The notes: generated from the letters alone by a model not told the origin. A DNA stretch of 64,000 bases from Sphingomonas panni (GCF_022664435.1 NZ_JAKREU010000001.1:372001-436000); one strand, 5' to 3'; counted from the stretch's first letter, positions 48,957-59,490 are shown. Numbers and translations are program-made.

Positions 48957-50476
48957 CGCGTCGCCCCCAATATTGCCGTGACATAGCGTTCGGGCGCCAT
49001 GATCTGCGCCGCCGTCGCACGTGTTTGCGCTGTCACCCAACCGGCCGTGACGGTCAGCACCGCCAGCAGGGCGAGAAGAACAACCGGGGCAACGAACTCG
49101 GCGCGCGACCGGCTGGCGCCTGCAATGGCGGCGGAGGCCGGCGGGGCGTCCTTCCAGAACAGGGGCGAGCCGCCGCGCGAAAAGCCGATGACGCCGACCA
49201 AAGTCGTCACGAGGATCGTCGTCCAGACCACTTGCCAACCCGGCAGGGCAAAGCTGGCATCGAGGATCAGCAGCTTGCCCACGAAGCCCGCCAGCGGCGG
49301 CAGCCCGACCGCTGCGATCGCCGCGACCAGGTATAGCAGCCCCGCACCATCCTGCCCGGCGAAGCGCGGGCTGGGAACGATCGCATCGGCATATTGGCCC
49401 CGCCGCCGCATCGTCACGTCGGCGACGAGAAACAGCGCGGCCCCGGCCAGCGTCGCCTGTACCAGATAATAGAGCGCGGCGGCCAACGTCGCTTCCCGCC
49501 AGAACGACACTGCCATCAGCAGCGTACCGGTCGACGCGAGCACCGCGAACGCCGCCTGTTCGCGCATGCCGCGCGCCACCAGCACCCCGACAAAGCCAAG
49601 GATCGCCCCCAGGATCGCCGCCGGCAGCAGATAGGGCGCGGACACCCACGCCGCCGCGCCGGCCTTGGCCCCGAAGATCAGCGGCACGGTGCGGATCATC
49701 GTGTAGACGCCGACCTTGGTCATGATCGCGAACAGCGCCGCGACCACCGGCATCGTCGCGGCATAGGTGCGTGGCAGCCAGAGATGGATCGGCACCACCG
49801 CCGCCTTCAAGGCGAACACCGTCAGCAACAACAGCCCGGCAACGCGCAGCAGTCCCTGATCCTGCGCCCCCAGCGCAGCGACCTTCACCGCCAGATCCGC
49901 CATGTTGAGCGTGCCCGTCAGGCCGTAGAGCAGCCCCAGCGCGATCAGGAACAGCGCCGATCCGACGATGTTGACCACGACATAGGCGACGCCAACCTTC
50001 AACCGCAACGCGCCTTGCCCGTGCAGCATCAGTCCATAGGACGCGATCAGCAGCACTTCGAAGAAGACGAACAGGTTGAACAGGTCGCCGGTCAGGAATG
50101 CGCCGTTCAGTCCCATCAGCTGGAAATGGAACAGCGGATGAAAATGCCAGCCCCGCTGGTCCGCGCCAGTGACGACGGCATGGGCCAGCACGACGATCCC
50201 CAGTACCGCCGCCAGCACCAGCATCATCGCGGCCAGCCGGTCGAGCATCAGGACGATGCCGAACGGCGCAGGCCACGCGCCCAGCGCATAGCTGCGGATC
50301 GCGTCGTCCTGTGCCATCGCGAACAGCGCGATGCTCGCGACCAGCATCACCATACCCCCGCCCAGCGACACGGCCAGCGCGAAGGCGCGATGACGTCGCA
50401 TCAGCAGCAGGGCGATCGGCGCGGTCACCGCCGGCAGGACGATCGGCGCGACGAGGAGATGGTCGGCAAGCGTCAT
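48953..50476 (-). CDS. mnhD: Multisubunit cation/H+ antiporter subunit D
   Basis: A 507-residue NuoM/NuoN-like subunit with about fourteen helices. FLTGDLFNLFVFFEVLLIAS contains the conserved membrane Glu and AAVVPIHLWLPRTYA the conserved Lys and His of the proton path. It should translocate H+ against the cation with MnhA. Overlaps mnhC and mnhE by 4 bases. Confidence 0.95.
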   Translation of the reverse strand: MTLADHLLVAPIVLPAVTAPIALLLMRRHRAFALAVSLGGGMVMLVASIALFAMAQDDAIRSYALGAWPAPFGIVLMLDRLAAMMLVLAAVLGIVVLAHAVVTGADQRGWHFHPLFHFQLMGLNGAFLTGDLFNLFVFFEVLLIASYGLMLHGQGALRLKVGVAYVVVNIVGSALFLIALGLLYGLTGTLNMADLAVKVAALGAQDQGLLRVAGLLLLTVFALKAAVVPIHLWLPRTYAATMPVVAALFAIMTKVGVYTMIRTVPLIFGAKAGAAAWVSAPYLLPAAILGAILGFVGVLVARGMREQAAFAVLASTGTLLMAVSFWREATLAAALYYLVQATLAGAALFLVADVTMRRRGQYADAIVPSPRFAGQDGAGLLYLVAAIAAVGLPPLAGFVGKLLILDASFALPGWQVVWTTILVTTLVGVIGFSRGGSPLFWKDAPPASAAIAGASRSRAEFVAPVVLLALLAVLTVTAGWVTAQTRATAAQIMAPERYVTAILGATR

Positions 50477-50826
50477 GCCTCACCCTCCGTTTCGGGTTCG
50501 GCCAGGCCGTCGACCTGATCCGATCCGCTTTCGAGGAAGCTGCGCAGCGACAGGATGACCGTCAGCGCGGTCATGCCGAACGTGATGACGATCGCGGTCA
50601 GGACCAGCGCCTGCGGCAGCGGATCGGCATGGTCGGCCACCCCCTTGGCATAGAGCGGCGGGCGATCGACGATCAGCCGCCCGATCGCGAACAGGAACAG
50701 GTTGACCGCATAGGACAGCAACGTCAGCCCCAGCACGACCTGAAACGTCCGCCCGCGCAGGGCGAGGTAGATGCCGCCGGCGACCAGCACGCCGATGGCG
50801 GACGCGACCAGAAACTCCAGACTCAT
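50473..50826 (-). CDS. mnhC: Multisubunit cation/H+ antiporter subunit C
   Basis: A 117-residue NuoK-like subunit with three helices. FLVASAIGVLVAGGIYLALRG at the start and DPLPQALVLTAIVITFGMTA are the MrpC/PhaC signature. Overlaps mnhA and mnhD by 4 bases. Confidence 0.94.
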   Translation of the reverse strand: MSLEFLVASAIGVLVAGGIYLALRGRTFQVVLGLTLLSYAVNLFLFAIGRLIVDRPPLYAKGVADHADPLPQALVLTAIVITFGMTALTVILSLRSFLESGSDQVDGLAEPETEGEA

Positions 50827-53639
50827 GATGCGTCCTCGCCATCATGCCTGGCCGCCCGCTGCGCGACATGGGCGAGTTGTTCGAGCGCCATCATCACCGC
50901 GCCGACGACGACGCAGGCGACGCCCAGATCGAAGAGCATCGCCGTCGCCAGTTCGAACTCGCCGATCAAGGGCAGATGGAAATGGCCGAAGCTGCTCGTC
51001 AGGAACGGCGCGCCGAACACCAGCGAGCCGAGCCCCGTCGCCACCGCGATCAGCACGCCGAACCCGATCAGTTGATGCTCACCGATCCGTCGCCGGACAT
51101 CGGTCCAGTCGAAGCCGGACGCCAGATACTGCAGCAGGATCGCGATGGAGAAGATCAGCGCCGCGATGAAGCCGCCGCCCGGCTGGTTATGCCCGCGCAG
51201 GAACACGTACAATCCGACCAGCAGCGCCAGCGGTAACAGCAACCGGGTCGCCATGACGAACATCATCGGGTGACGCTCGGGCGAGAAACGATCCTCCGAC
51301 CGCCATTCGCGCAGCCGTCGACCGGCCACACCGTGCGCCGCGGGTTCGAGCAGGGCGAAGATGGCAAGGCCAGCAATGCCCAGGACCGTGATCTCCCCCA
51401 GCGTGTCGAACGCGCGAAAGTCGACCAGCGTGACGTTGACGACATTGGTGCCGCCCCCGCCCGAATAGCTGTTGTCCCAGTGGAAGCGAGAAATTCCCTC
51501 ACGCACCGGCCGCGTCATGATGGTCCAGGCAAGCCAGCCAGTGCCCAGCCCGCCCGCCACCGCGATCACGCCGTCGCGCAGCCGTCGCGACATCCTGGAA
51601 AGGCGAGGCGGATTGCCCGGCAACAGGTGCAGCGCCAGCAGCATCAACAGGATCGTCACCACCTCGACCGAAATCTGGGTGAGCGCGAGATCGGGGGCGG
51701 AGAGGTGAATGAACGCCAGCGCCATGACGAGGCCGATGACGCTGATGAAGATCAGCGCGAGATACCGCCGCCGGTCGACCGCCACCACGGCGACCGTCGC
51801 GACGACGAGCGCGGCCCAGGCGACGATGGCGGCCAGCGACGCAGGGGTGGTCGGCCGATCCCCGGCCGCGATACCGGATCGGAACGCGGCGTCGCTGCCG
51901 AGCGCGAGCGCGACGACGAACAAGATCACCAGATAGCGTTGCAGCGACGCGACATGGATCACGCGCGACGCGCGACGCAGCCCCTCGACGATCGCTGTCA
52001 GGCCTTGGTCGAACAGATGCTTGGCGTCGGGTGACGGGATGCGGCCAACGGTTTTGGCCACCGCCGGATGCCACCAAAGGATCAGGATCGCGACCGCGAC
52101 CGCGCCCACGCTCATCAGCAGCGCCGGATTGACGCCATGCCATAATGCGAGATGCAGTTCGGGCGCTGCGCCGCCCGTCACCGCGGCGCTGGCAGCGGCC
52201 ACCAGCGGCCCCGCCAGGGTCATCGGCAACAGTCCGAGCGCCAGCGCGGCCGCGCCCAGTATCGCGGGCGGCCCCAGCAGCATGGCCCCCGGATCGTGCG
52301 GCGCGGCGACATCGCCGGTCCGCCGCGCGCCGAAATGCAGCGCCACCGCATAGCGCAGCGAATAGGCCGCCGACAGCATCGCCGCGATGGTCGCCAGCAC
52401 GGGCACCAGCAAGGCCTGTCCCGCCCACACGGTGTGCGCACTCTGCTCCAGCATCATCTCCTTGGAAATGAACCCGCCGAGCGGCGGCAGGCCCGCCATC
52501 GCGGCGGCGGCCAGCACGCCAAGCGTCGCGGTCAGCGGCATGACCGCTGCCAGGCCGCCCAGCCGCCGCATGTCGCGCGTGCCCGTCTCATGGTCCACGA
52601 TACCCGCATGCATGAACAGCGCCGCCTTGAAGGCTGCGTGGTTGAGGATGTGAAAGACCGCCGCCGTCACCGCCGCGCCCGTCCCGAAGCCGAGCAGCAT
52701 CACCATCAGCCCCAATTGGCTGATCGTCGAATAGGCGAGGATGGCCTTCAGATCGTGGCGAAACAGTGCGACGCCCGCGCCGAACACCATGGTGACCAGG
52801 CCGGTCGACGCGACGATGCCGAACCACAGATCGGTTCCCGCCAGCACCGGCCACAGCCGCGCGAGCAGGAACACCCCCGCCTTCACCATCGTCGCGGAAT
52901 GGAGATAGGCGCTGACCGGGGTTGGCGCGGCCATCGCGTGCGGCAGCCAGAAGTGGAACGGAAACTGCGCCGATTTGGTGAAGGCCCCCGCCAGGATCAG
53001 GACCAGGATCGCGGGATAGAGCGGCGAGGCCTGCACCAGATCGGCGCGTGCCAGGATCGTCGCCAGATCATAGCTGCCCGCCGCCTTGCCCAGCAGCACC
53101 ATGCCCGCGATCAAGGCGAGACCGCCCCCGCCGGTGATGGTCAGCGCCATCCGTGCGCCCTGTCGCGCGTCGGCACGGTCGCGCCAGAAACCGATCAAGA
53201 GGAAGGACGCCAGGCTGGTCAGCTCCCAGAACACCAGCATCAGCAGCACATTGCCGGACAGGGCGATCCCGACCATCGCACCCTGGAACAACATCAGGAA
53301 CGACAGGAACCGTGCGGTCGGCTCTTCCTTGGCCAGATACCCCTGCGCATAGACGACGACGAGCAACCCGATGCCGAGGATCAACCCTGCGAACAGCAGC
53401 GCCAGCGGATCGAGCCATAGGCTGAAATTTAGACCGAGCGAGGGTAGCCATGCCACGCTTACCGCCGGCGCCCAACCGGAAAGCACCGCGTTGGCCTGCG
53501 ACAGCAAAACGCCCAATCCGCCCGCACTGGCGCTCGCAGCGATCAGCATATGGACCTGCCGCGATGCTCGCCGGGTCACCATCAACAGGATGACCGCGAG
53601 GAACGGCATGGAAATGAGGGTCAGCAAAGCCACCTGCAA
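50823..53639 (-). CDS. mnhA: Multisubunit cation/H+ antiporter, fused subunits A and B
   Basis: A 938-residue protein. The N-terminal 500 residues are the NuoL-like MnhA core (SFLLIGFWRDRADARQGARM, FPFHFWLPHAMAAPTPVSAY with key Lys/His neighbours). A DUF4040 (MrpB-like) section follows at about residues 610-700 and the C-terminal 140 residues are the MnhB domain (FVMATRLLLPLALLVGLYVF, GGGFIAALIFS). A fused AB subunit is typical of the alphaproteobacterial Pha K+ efflux type. The start codon is TTG at 53639 with GGGGA before it. First gene of an eight-gene run with overlaps of 4 bases. Confidence 0.94.
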   Translation of the reverse strand: MQVALLTLISMPFLAVILLMVTRRASRQVHMLIAASASAGGLGVLLSQANAVLSGWAPAVSVAWLPSLGLNFSLWLDPLALLFAGLILGIGLLVVVYAQGYLAKEEPTARFLSFLMLFQGAMVGIALSGNVLLMLVFWELTSLASFLLIGFWRDRADARQGARMALTITGGGGLALIAGMVLLGKAAGSYDLATILARADLVQASPLYPAILVLILAGAFTKSAQFPFHFWLPHAMAAPTPVSAYLHSATMVKAGVFLLARLWPVLAGTDLWFGIVASTGLVTMVFGAGVALFRHDLKAILAYSTISQLGLMVMLLGFGTGAAVTAAVFHILNHAAFKAALFMHAGIVDHETGTRDMRRLGGLAAVMPLTATLGVLAAAAMAGLPPLGGFISKEMMLEQSAHTVWAGQALLVPVLATIAAMLSAAYSLRYAVALHFGARRTGDVAAPHDPGAMLLGPPAILGAAALALGLLPMTLAGPLVAAASAAVTGGAAPELHLALWHGVNPALLMSVGAVAVAILILWWHPAVAKTVGRIPSPDAKHLFDQGLTAIVEGLRRASRVIHVASLQRYLVILFVVALALGSDAAFRSGIAAGDRPTTPASLAAIVAWAALVVATVAVVAVDRRRYLALIFISVIGLVMALAFIHLSAPDLALTQISVEVVTILLMLLALHLLPGNPPRLSRMSRRLRDGVIAVAGGLGTGWLAWTIMTRPVREGISRFHWDNSYSGGGGTNVVNVTLVDFRAFDTLGEITVLGIAGLAIFALLEPAAHGVAGRRLREWRSEDRFSPERHPMMFVMATRLLLPLALLVGLYVFLRGHNQPGGGFIAALIFSIAILLQYLASGFDWTDVRRRIGEHQLIGFGVLIAVATGLGSLVFGAPFLTSSFGHFHLPLIGEFELATAMLFDLGVACVVVGAVMMALEQLAHVAQRAARHDGEDAS

Positions 53640-53836
53640 TTCCCCGCTATGTGACGATGTGCAAGGCGGCAGGCAGGAAGGTTCGTTCGGGCAAGCCGAT
53701 ACTCCGGGCGCAAAGGTTCCGCGTTGGCGGCCCGACCAACGTTAGAACCTGCCCGCACCAGCGATCGGCGAACACCCTGGGTCGATATTGCACGATGGGC
53801 AAACGGTTCACAACCCACTCGATCGTCGGGGACCGC

Positions 53837-55765
53837 TCAAGTCCGCTGGACCTTGGTATCGGCAAGGCGCCACCGCTCCATCTGCGTCAGGACGTCGCTC
53901 GCGATCTGGTCGGCCGTAAATCCGGACAGATCGCGAAAGCCGGTTTCACCATTGGTCTGTGCGGCAAGTATCCACGTCAGGCTGCGACGACTTTCAGGTG
54001 CATCCAGCGCAGTATAGGCGGCAAGCGGACGCGATCGTGGCGTCAGGCGATAGACGAACGGACGACCATCCGCTGCGGTGATGGTGAGTTCGACCGAGTC
54101 CGCGTGCTGTTCCACTTCACTCGCGTTCCAGCCTTCCTTCTCTATCGCCTCCTGCACCGATCGAAGCGCGGGTTCGCCGCTGTCTGCCATTTGTCGCAGG
54201 ATGTCGGCACGGCGTGCCGGGACCAGCAGGCGCTTGATCCGCTCGCCGATCGACGGCGTATCGCCCGGCAGTATTACGCCCGACAGATCGGCGTTGGTCT
54301 GGCGAATTAGGCCGACCGCCAGCAGCAGCATGATGAAGCAAAACGGCAAGGCCGCCAGCAGGGTCGCCGACTGCAACGCGCCAAGACCGCCAGCGATCAG
54401 CAGCAGGGTGGCGGTGACCCCCAGCAGCACGCACCAGTACATGCGCTGCCAACGGGGCGTTTCCTCTGCCCCGCCGGACGCCAGCGTATCGATCACCAGC
54501 GCGCCGGAATCGGCGGACGTGACGAAGAAGATAGCGACCAGCGCGATCGCCAAAGTCGACGTGACGCCGGCGGCGGGAAGATATTCGAGGAACTTGAACA
54601 GCGCCGTGGACAGGTTCGCCTGCACCGCATCGGCGATGCCACCCTGCGCGACCCCCAGGTCGAGCGAGATCGCCGTGTTCCCGAACACCGTCATCCACAG
54701 GAACGTAAAGGCGGTCGGCACGAACAACACGCCGATGACGAACTCGCGGATCGTCCGCCCGCGCGAGATGCGGGCGATGAACATGCCGACGAACGGCGAC
54801 CAGGCGATCCACCACGCCCAATAAAACAACGTCCAGTCCGCCATCCACGCCCGCGGTTCATAGGCATAGAGGGTAAAGGTCCGCATCACGAAATGATCGA
54901 GATACAGCCCAAAATTCTGCACCAACGCCCGCAGCAGGAACAGCGTCGGCCCGACCGCCATCACGAACAGCATCAGCAGCACGGCGACGGTCAGGTTCAG
55001 TTCCGACAATCGGCGGATGCCGCGGTCCGCTCCACTCAGCACCGATAGGGTGGCCGCCCCCATGACCACCACGATCACCGCGATCTTCATCGTCGTCGTG
55101 TCCGGCACGCCATATTCATAGGCCAACCCCGCCGTCATCTGCGACACGCCGAAGCCCAGCGAGGTCGATACGCCGAACACGGTTCCGCACACCGCGAAGA
55201 TGTCGATCGCGTCGCCCAGCGGTCCGTCGATCCGTTTGCCTAGGATCGGCGAAAGGCCGGACCGCAATGTTAGCGGCATGTCTTTGCGATAGGTGAAATA
55301 GGCGAGACTCAGGCCAACCAGCGCATAGATCGCCCAAGCGTGGACGCCGTAATGGTGGAAGGTGATCGCCATCGCCTCCCGCGCGGCGAGGATCGTGCCG
55401 CTCGGTGCCTCGGGCGGCGAGATGTAATGCTGGATCGGCTCGGCGACAGCGAAATACATCAGCCCGATCCCCATGCCCGCAGCGAACAGCATCGCCAGCC
55501 ACGATAAATAGGGAAAGTCGGGTTCCGCATCGTCGGGACCGAGCTTCAGCTTGCCCGCAGGTCCGAAACCGAGCGTCAATACCACAACCAGAAATACTGC
55601 GACCGCCGAGATATAGAACCAGCCGAACGTGTCGATCGCCCAGTTCTGCGCCGCCTTGAACGCGGCGTCGGCCGTCCCCGGCATGGCGAGCGTCGTCACC
55701 AACAACAGGGCGATGATCGCGGATGCGCCCCAGAAAACCCGGGAATTGATTTCACTCTTGATCAT
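53837..55765 (-). CDS. BCCT family betaine/choline/carnitine transporter
   Basis: A 642-residue carrier with twelve helices. AAGMGIGLMYFAVAEPIQHY is the glycine-rich motif and WTLFYWAWWIAWSPFVGMFI the tryptophan signature of the family. A cytoplasmic C-terminal extension of about 130 residues follows the last helix, as in BetT-type carriers, where it senses osmotic strength. It probably imports glycine betaine, choline or a related compound. The gene is alone, with the antiporter run downstream on the same strand, in keeping with salt stress. Confidence 0.93.
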   Translation of the reverse strand: MIKSEINSRVFWGASAIIALLLVTTLAMPGTADAAFKAAQNWAIDTFGWFYISAVAVFLVVVLTLGFGPAGKLKLGPDDAEPDFPYLSWLAMLFAAGMGIGLMYFAVAEPIQHYISPPEAPSGTILAAREAMAITFHHYGVHAWAIYALVGLSLAYFTYRKDMPLTLRSGLSPILGKRIDGPLGDAIDIFAVCGTVFGVSTSLGFGVSQMTAGLAYEYGVPDTTTMKIAVIVVVMGAATLSVLSGADRGIRRLSELNLTVAVLLMLFVMAVGPTLFLLRALVQNFGLYLDHFVMRTFTLYAYEPRAWMADWTLFYWAWWIAWSPFVGMFIARISRGRTIREFVIGVLFVPTAFTFLWMTVFGNTAISLDLGVAQGGIADAVQANLSTALFKFLEYLPAAGVTSTLAIALVAIFFVTSADSGALVIDTLASGGAEETPRWQRMYWCVLLGVTATLLLIAGGLGALQSATLLAALPFCFIMLLLAVGLIRQTNADLSGVILPGDTPSIGERIKRLLVPARRADILRQMADSGEPALRSVQEAIEKEGWNASEVEQHADSVELTITAADGRPFVYRLTPRSRPLAAYTALDAPESRRSLTWILAAQTNGETGFRDLSGFTADQIASDVLTQMERWRLADTKVQRT

Positions 55766-55854
55766 ATTAGCAGGGTAGCACCGGTTGGGATGGATTGTTG
55801 AAAAACGGTTGGACTAGGAATCTGCTGAGCGGACGGGTTGCTCTGGTTTCCATG

Positions 55855-57114
55855 CTATGATGCCGCAACGCCGTGGTTGCCCCACAGCGTGTGATGAAGG
55901 CGCGACAGTTCGGCGATATCTCGATCACTGGACAGCCCAGTCCGTCCTCTATCAACGGCATCCTGCGCTTCGTTCCGACAATCGATCGTGGAGCGGTCGT
56001 CGATTACGACCAAGGCCGCCAGGGCCTTTTGAAGGCGCAATCCGACTTCGATCGTCCCCGCCCCATCCCGGGCAATGGGGCGAAACACGTCTTCGAGCAT
56101 ATCGGAAAAGGCAAAGGGCGGCACCGTCACGCGCGCGGGCGGCGACCGCTCCTCGTCTGGCCGATGGCGCAGGGCCGCTGCCAGGACGCGCGTTGCCGCC
56201 TCGACCACGGCGATGGCGGTTCCGGGATCGTTGACGGCGGGCGATAAGGCGCGCGCCGCGATCTCCCCCAACACGACCAGACCGAAGCGCGGGTCATGAT
56301 CGAACGTCCGATGATGTTCGATCGTGAATGCATCCCGGATCAGGCAGGCCTGATCGTCGTCGATCGTCGCCCTGACCCAGGCGAGCGGTTTGGCCGGGTC
56401 CACCAGATGACCGGGAATGCTGACGAGGTGGATATCCGCGCCGATCGCATCGGCGACCTCACCGATCTGGGCAAGGTCAACGTGCGTGATCCGCCCGATC
56501 TTTGCATGATGGACGACATGGGCGTCGCTCGGGACCGAGGCGTTGTCCTCAGCGCCGAAGCGGGGCGGCTGCATCATCATGCGTACGGCATCGGTTGCCG
56601 CGCGCTCGACCCGGTCGATCGTATCGGACACCCGGCCGAAGCGGGCGATGTGCTGAATCCAGCGCAGGAACGTCACGACGATGAACAGGATGACCAGAAT
56701 TGTGCCGGCGTAGAGAATGACGCGCCCGGTATTCCCGTAGATGCCGGTCGACAGCGCGATGATGCCGACGATCGCGAACAGGAAACTGCCGAGGAAGGTC
56801 GCCAGCGCGTTCTGCGACGTGCTGTCATCGATCAACAGTTGGACGGCGCGCGGTGTGATGCTGCTGGTCGCTCCCGCATAGGCCTGAACCATCGCGGTCA
56901 ATGAAAAGGTGGTTACCGCGAGCATCGAGGACGCGAGCAGATTCAGGATGCCGTCGACCGACTTCGACCCCACCTTGGCGGCAAAGTCGTACGAAATGGT
57001 ATGACCGAGGAATGCGCTGGCCAGCGCGAGCAGCACCGCGAAAACGCAGAACAGTCCGGCACGAAACCACATCTGACGCGTGAGGAGACGAACGGCCCAT
57101 TGCCATCCCCGCAT
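55855..57114 (-). CDS. DUF2254 family membrane protein
   Basis: A 419-residue protein with four helices in the first 160 residues (FCVFAVLLALASAFLGHTIS, then AVTTFSLTAMVQAYAGATSS) and a soluble C-terminal region with GLVVLGEIAARALSPAVNDP. These are DUF2254 hallmarks; the family has no proven role. It is 89 bases from the BCCT gene on the same strand. Confidence 0.88.
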   Translation of the reverse strand: MRGWQWAVRLLTRQMWFRAGLFCVFAVLLALASAFLGHTISYDFAAKVGSKSVDGILNLLASSMLAVTTFSLTAMVQAYAGATSSITPRAVQLLIDDSTSQNALATFLGSFLFAIVGIIALSTGIYGNTGRVILYAGTILVILFIVVTFLRWIQHIARFGRVSDTIDRVERAATDAVRMMMQPPRFGAEDNASVPSDAHVVHHAKIGRITHVDLAQIGEVADAIGADIHLVSIPGHLVDPAKPLAWVRATIDDDQACLIRDAFTIEHHRTFDHDPRFGLVVLGEIAARALSPAVNDPGTAIAVVEAATRVLAAALRHRPDEERSPPARVTVPPFAFSDMLEDVFRPIARDGAGTIEVGLRLQKALAALVVIDDRSTIDCRNEAQDAVDRGRTGLSSDRDIAELSRLHHTLWGNHGVAAS

Positions 57115-57265
57115 TACGCCACGGCTCCATCGTTAGCGAAGCGAGCTATGGGACACGCCGAAGTGGCGGTGGAAACCGGAGGAGACATGTCACTAATAAC
57201 TTATGGCAGGGGCAAATGGCACCGCCGCACCGACAAAATCCTTGCGGCTATGAGCAAGGGGATCG

Positions 57266-58242
57266 TCAGTCTTGGCCGGTATCGTCTTCAGCAGGGACGA
57301 TTGTTACCAACTTCGTCGCAACTGCTGTGGTTCGGGGCAGTGGTTGATAAGCTTGCTGCATCTCAGCAGGCACCGCGTCTCCCACCCAGCGGCGCCACAT
57401 GCCGAAGCCGAATACGCTTACCGCCAGAATGGCGACGACCTGAAACAACCCCTGCGGCCCGAGAACAGTCATCGCGGCCGACACCACCAGCGGGCCAACC
57501 GCCGCGCCAAGGGAATAGACCAAGACCAGTCCGCCAGTGGCGCTGACGCGCTCTGCTGGCGCAAGCTGATCGTTGGCATGCGCTACACAGAGCGGATATA
57601 GTGCAAAGCTTGCACCACCGAACAATGTGCCCAACGCAAGGCCGAGGCCTGTCGGGACTGTCAGGGATAAAACAAGGGCGCTGATGGCAGCTCCCGCCGT
57701 GGTCGCAACAATCACCGTACGTCGATCGAAGCGGTCGGACAGGCGTCCCAGCGGCCACTGCAAGGCAACGCCTCCCAGGATCACCGCGGTCATGAATCCG
57801 GCGGTATCCGATACGGACAGGCCCGACGCCCCTGCATACACCGGACCAAGGCCGTAAAATGCACCAAGTATGACGCCAGTGGCCGCAACCCCGACGATCG
57901 CCAGCGGCGAGGTGGCGTACAGGCGCCAGATCGACAGTGATACCGTGCTGGGCAAGGTCGGGCCGTTCATTCGGGTCAAAGCCACCGGAAGAACGGCAAG
58001 CGAGATGAGAAGAGAAGCCAGTATGAATGGTGTTGTCGGCGTAGATCCGGTCACATTCAGTATCTGCTGGCCGATGCCTTGGCCTAAATACAAGGCAATC
58101 ATGTATCCGGCGAGAACGCTTCCGCGTGACGGACCTTCGGCCCGATCGTTGAGCCAGCTCTCGAGGCAGACATAAACACCGGCGACACAGAAGCCGTCGA
58201 TAAAACGCAGCAGCATCCATAGCAAAGCATGTTCTGAGAATG
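57266..58242 (-). pseudogene. MFS transporter, C-terminal part (split by the IS element)
   Basis: The last two thirds of a YcaD-like major facilitator: LLWMLLRFIDGFCVAGVYVC, then GVALQWPLGRLSDRFDRRTV, the loop motif between the halves. The frame joins the fragment at 59491 across the insertion: with one copy of the 4-bp duplication the codons read ACA TTC TCA GAA CAT in frame. Disruption is recent, as both parts lack other frameshifts or stops. The substrate is unknown. Confidence 0.88.
58239..58242 (+). other. Target-site duplication, left (AATG)
   Basis: AATG immediately before the left end of the IS is repeated at 59491-59494 just after its right end. Confidence 0.85.
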
Positions 58243-58307
58243 TGACGTGACCCCCGTTTCTTCATCCAGGTGGAAGTAGAGACCGGCCCCTCAAAGGGAC
58301 GGACGGA

Positions 58308-58700
58308 ATGAAGCGGAAGCAATTCTCGGACGAGCAGATCATCGGCATCCTGAAGGAGGCCGAGGCGGGCGCAGTGGTGACGGAGTTGTGCCGCAAGCAC
58401 GGGATGTCGAGCGCGACCTATTACGCGTGGAAGGCGAAGTTCGGCGGCCTGGAGGTGTCCGACGCGAAGCGCCTGCGGTCGCTCGAGGAGGAGAACGCCC
58501 GGCTCAAGCGTCTGCTCGCGGATACGATGCTCGACAACGCGGGGTTGAAAGACCTGCTGTCAAAAAGTGGTGACGCCCGCCGCGAAGCGGCAAGCGGTCG
58601 TGCATCTCCAGGCGACCCTGGGGATGAGCGAGCGGCGGGCATGCGCGGTTGTCGGAGCGGATCGCACGAGCATGCGGTATCGCTCGTGCCGGGCAGATGA
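58308..58700 (+). CDS. IS3-family transposase OrfA
   Basis: Starts [20 protein letters not shown], the helix-turn-helix of IS407-group OrfA, then a leucine zipper ([20 protein letters not shown]). The family normally ends soon after LKDLLSKKW. Here the run of A after CTGTC has five residues, the frame slips past that stop, and the ORF goes on for 45 codons without similarity. The A-run is the usual frameshift site. Confidence 0.85.
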   Translation: MKRKQFSDEQIIGILKEAEAGAVVTELCRKHGMSSATYYAWKAKFGGLEVSDAKRLRSLEEENARLKRLLADTMLDNAGLKDLLSKSGDARREAASGRASPGDPGDERAAGMRGCRSGSHEHAVSLVPGR

Positions 58701-59472
58701 TGGCGACCTGCGGTCGCGGCTGTGCGAGTTGGCACAGCAGCGTCGGCGGTTCGGCTATCGACGGTTGCACATCCTGCTGCGCCGGGACGGCATCACGATC
58801 AACCGCAAGAAGACCCAGCGGCTCTACCGGGAGGAAGGTCTGACGGTCAGGCGCCGGAAGGGACGAAGGCGCGCCGTGGGCGCGCGGGCACCTTCACCGG
58901 TGCTGGCGCTCCCCAACCAGCGCTGGAGCCTCCACTTCGTCCACGACCAGCTTGTCACCGGGCGGCGGTTCCGTGTGCTCAACATCGTCGACGACGTGAC
59001 GCGCGAGTGCCTCCGGGCGGTAGTCGACACGTCAATTTCGGGCCGGCGGGTCGTGCGCGAACTGGCCGATCTGATCGCCGAGCGTGGCAGGCCGAAGATG
59101 ATCGTCAGCGACAACGGGACCGAACTGACCTCCAATGCGGTGCTCGCCTGGTCCGCCGATGCCAGCATCGAGTGGCATTACATCGCGCCAGGCAAACCGA
59201 CGCAGAACGGGTTCGTCGAGAGCTTCAACGGTCGCATGCGCGACGAGCTGCTCAACGAGACGCTGTTCTTCACCATCGGTCAGGCTCGCTCGATCCTGGC
59301 CCACTGGGTCGACGACTACAACACCGAGCGGCCGCACTCGTCGCTCGGCTACGCTACCCCGGCCGCATTCGCTGCCGGGCTCGAACAGCAACGGGCGGGG
59401 TTAACCCCGCCCATTGCTTCACCTGCGCTCATGCGCGACAACACCGGTCGGTCTCTGGTTGCCGCTGGTTGA
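58570..59472 (+). CDS. IS3-family transposase OrfB (DDE integrase)
   Basis: About 300 residues. HTH_21 region ([19 protein letters not shown]), then the rve catalytic domain: first Asp in [10 protein letters not shown], second Asp in [12 protein letters not shown], and Glu in [17 protein letters not shown]. It ends with the usual [22 protein letters not shown] at 58570 is the likely start if made alone; normally OrfAB is made by frameshift. The frame is +1 to OrfA rather than the usual -1. Confidence 0.92.
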   Translation: MTPAAKRQAVVHLQATLGMSERRACAVVGADRTSMRYRSCRADDGDLRSRLCELAQQRRRFGYRRLHILLRRDGITINRKKTQRLYREEGLTVRRRKGRRRAVGARAPSPVLALPNQRWSLHFVHDQLVTGRRFRVLNIVDDVTRECLRAVVDTSISGRRVVRELADLIAERGRPKMIVSDNGTELTSNAVLAWSADASIEWHYIAPGKPTQNGFVESFNGRMRDELLNETLFFTIGQARSILAHWVDDYNTERPHSSLGYATPAAFAAGLEQQRAGLTPPIASPALMRDNTGRSLVAAG

Positions 59473-59490
59473 AAGACTGGGGTCACGTCA

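Larger units (their letters stand above)
58243..59490 (+). mobile_element. IS3-family insertion sequence (IS407-like), 1248 bp
   Basis: Terminal inverted repeats start TGACGTGACCCC at the left and end GGGGTCACGTCA at the right; with a few mismatches similarity continues for over 40 bases, including AGAGACCGGCC. Two overlapping ORFs encode the transposase. A 4-bp duplication (AATG) flanks it. It splits an MFS gene. The element is complete. Confidence 0.95.
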
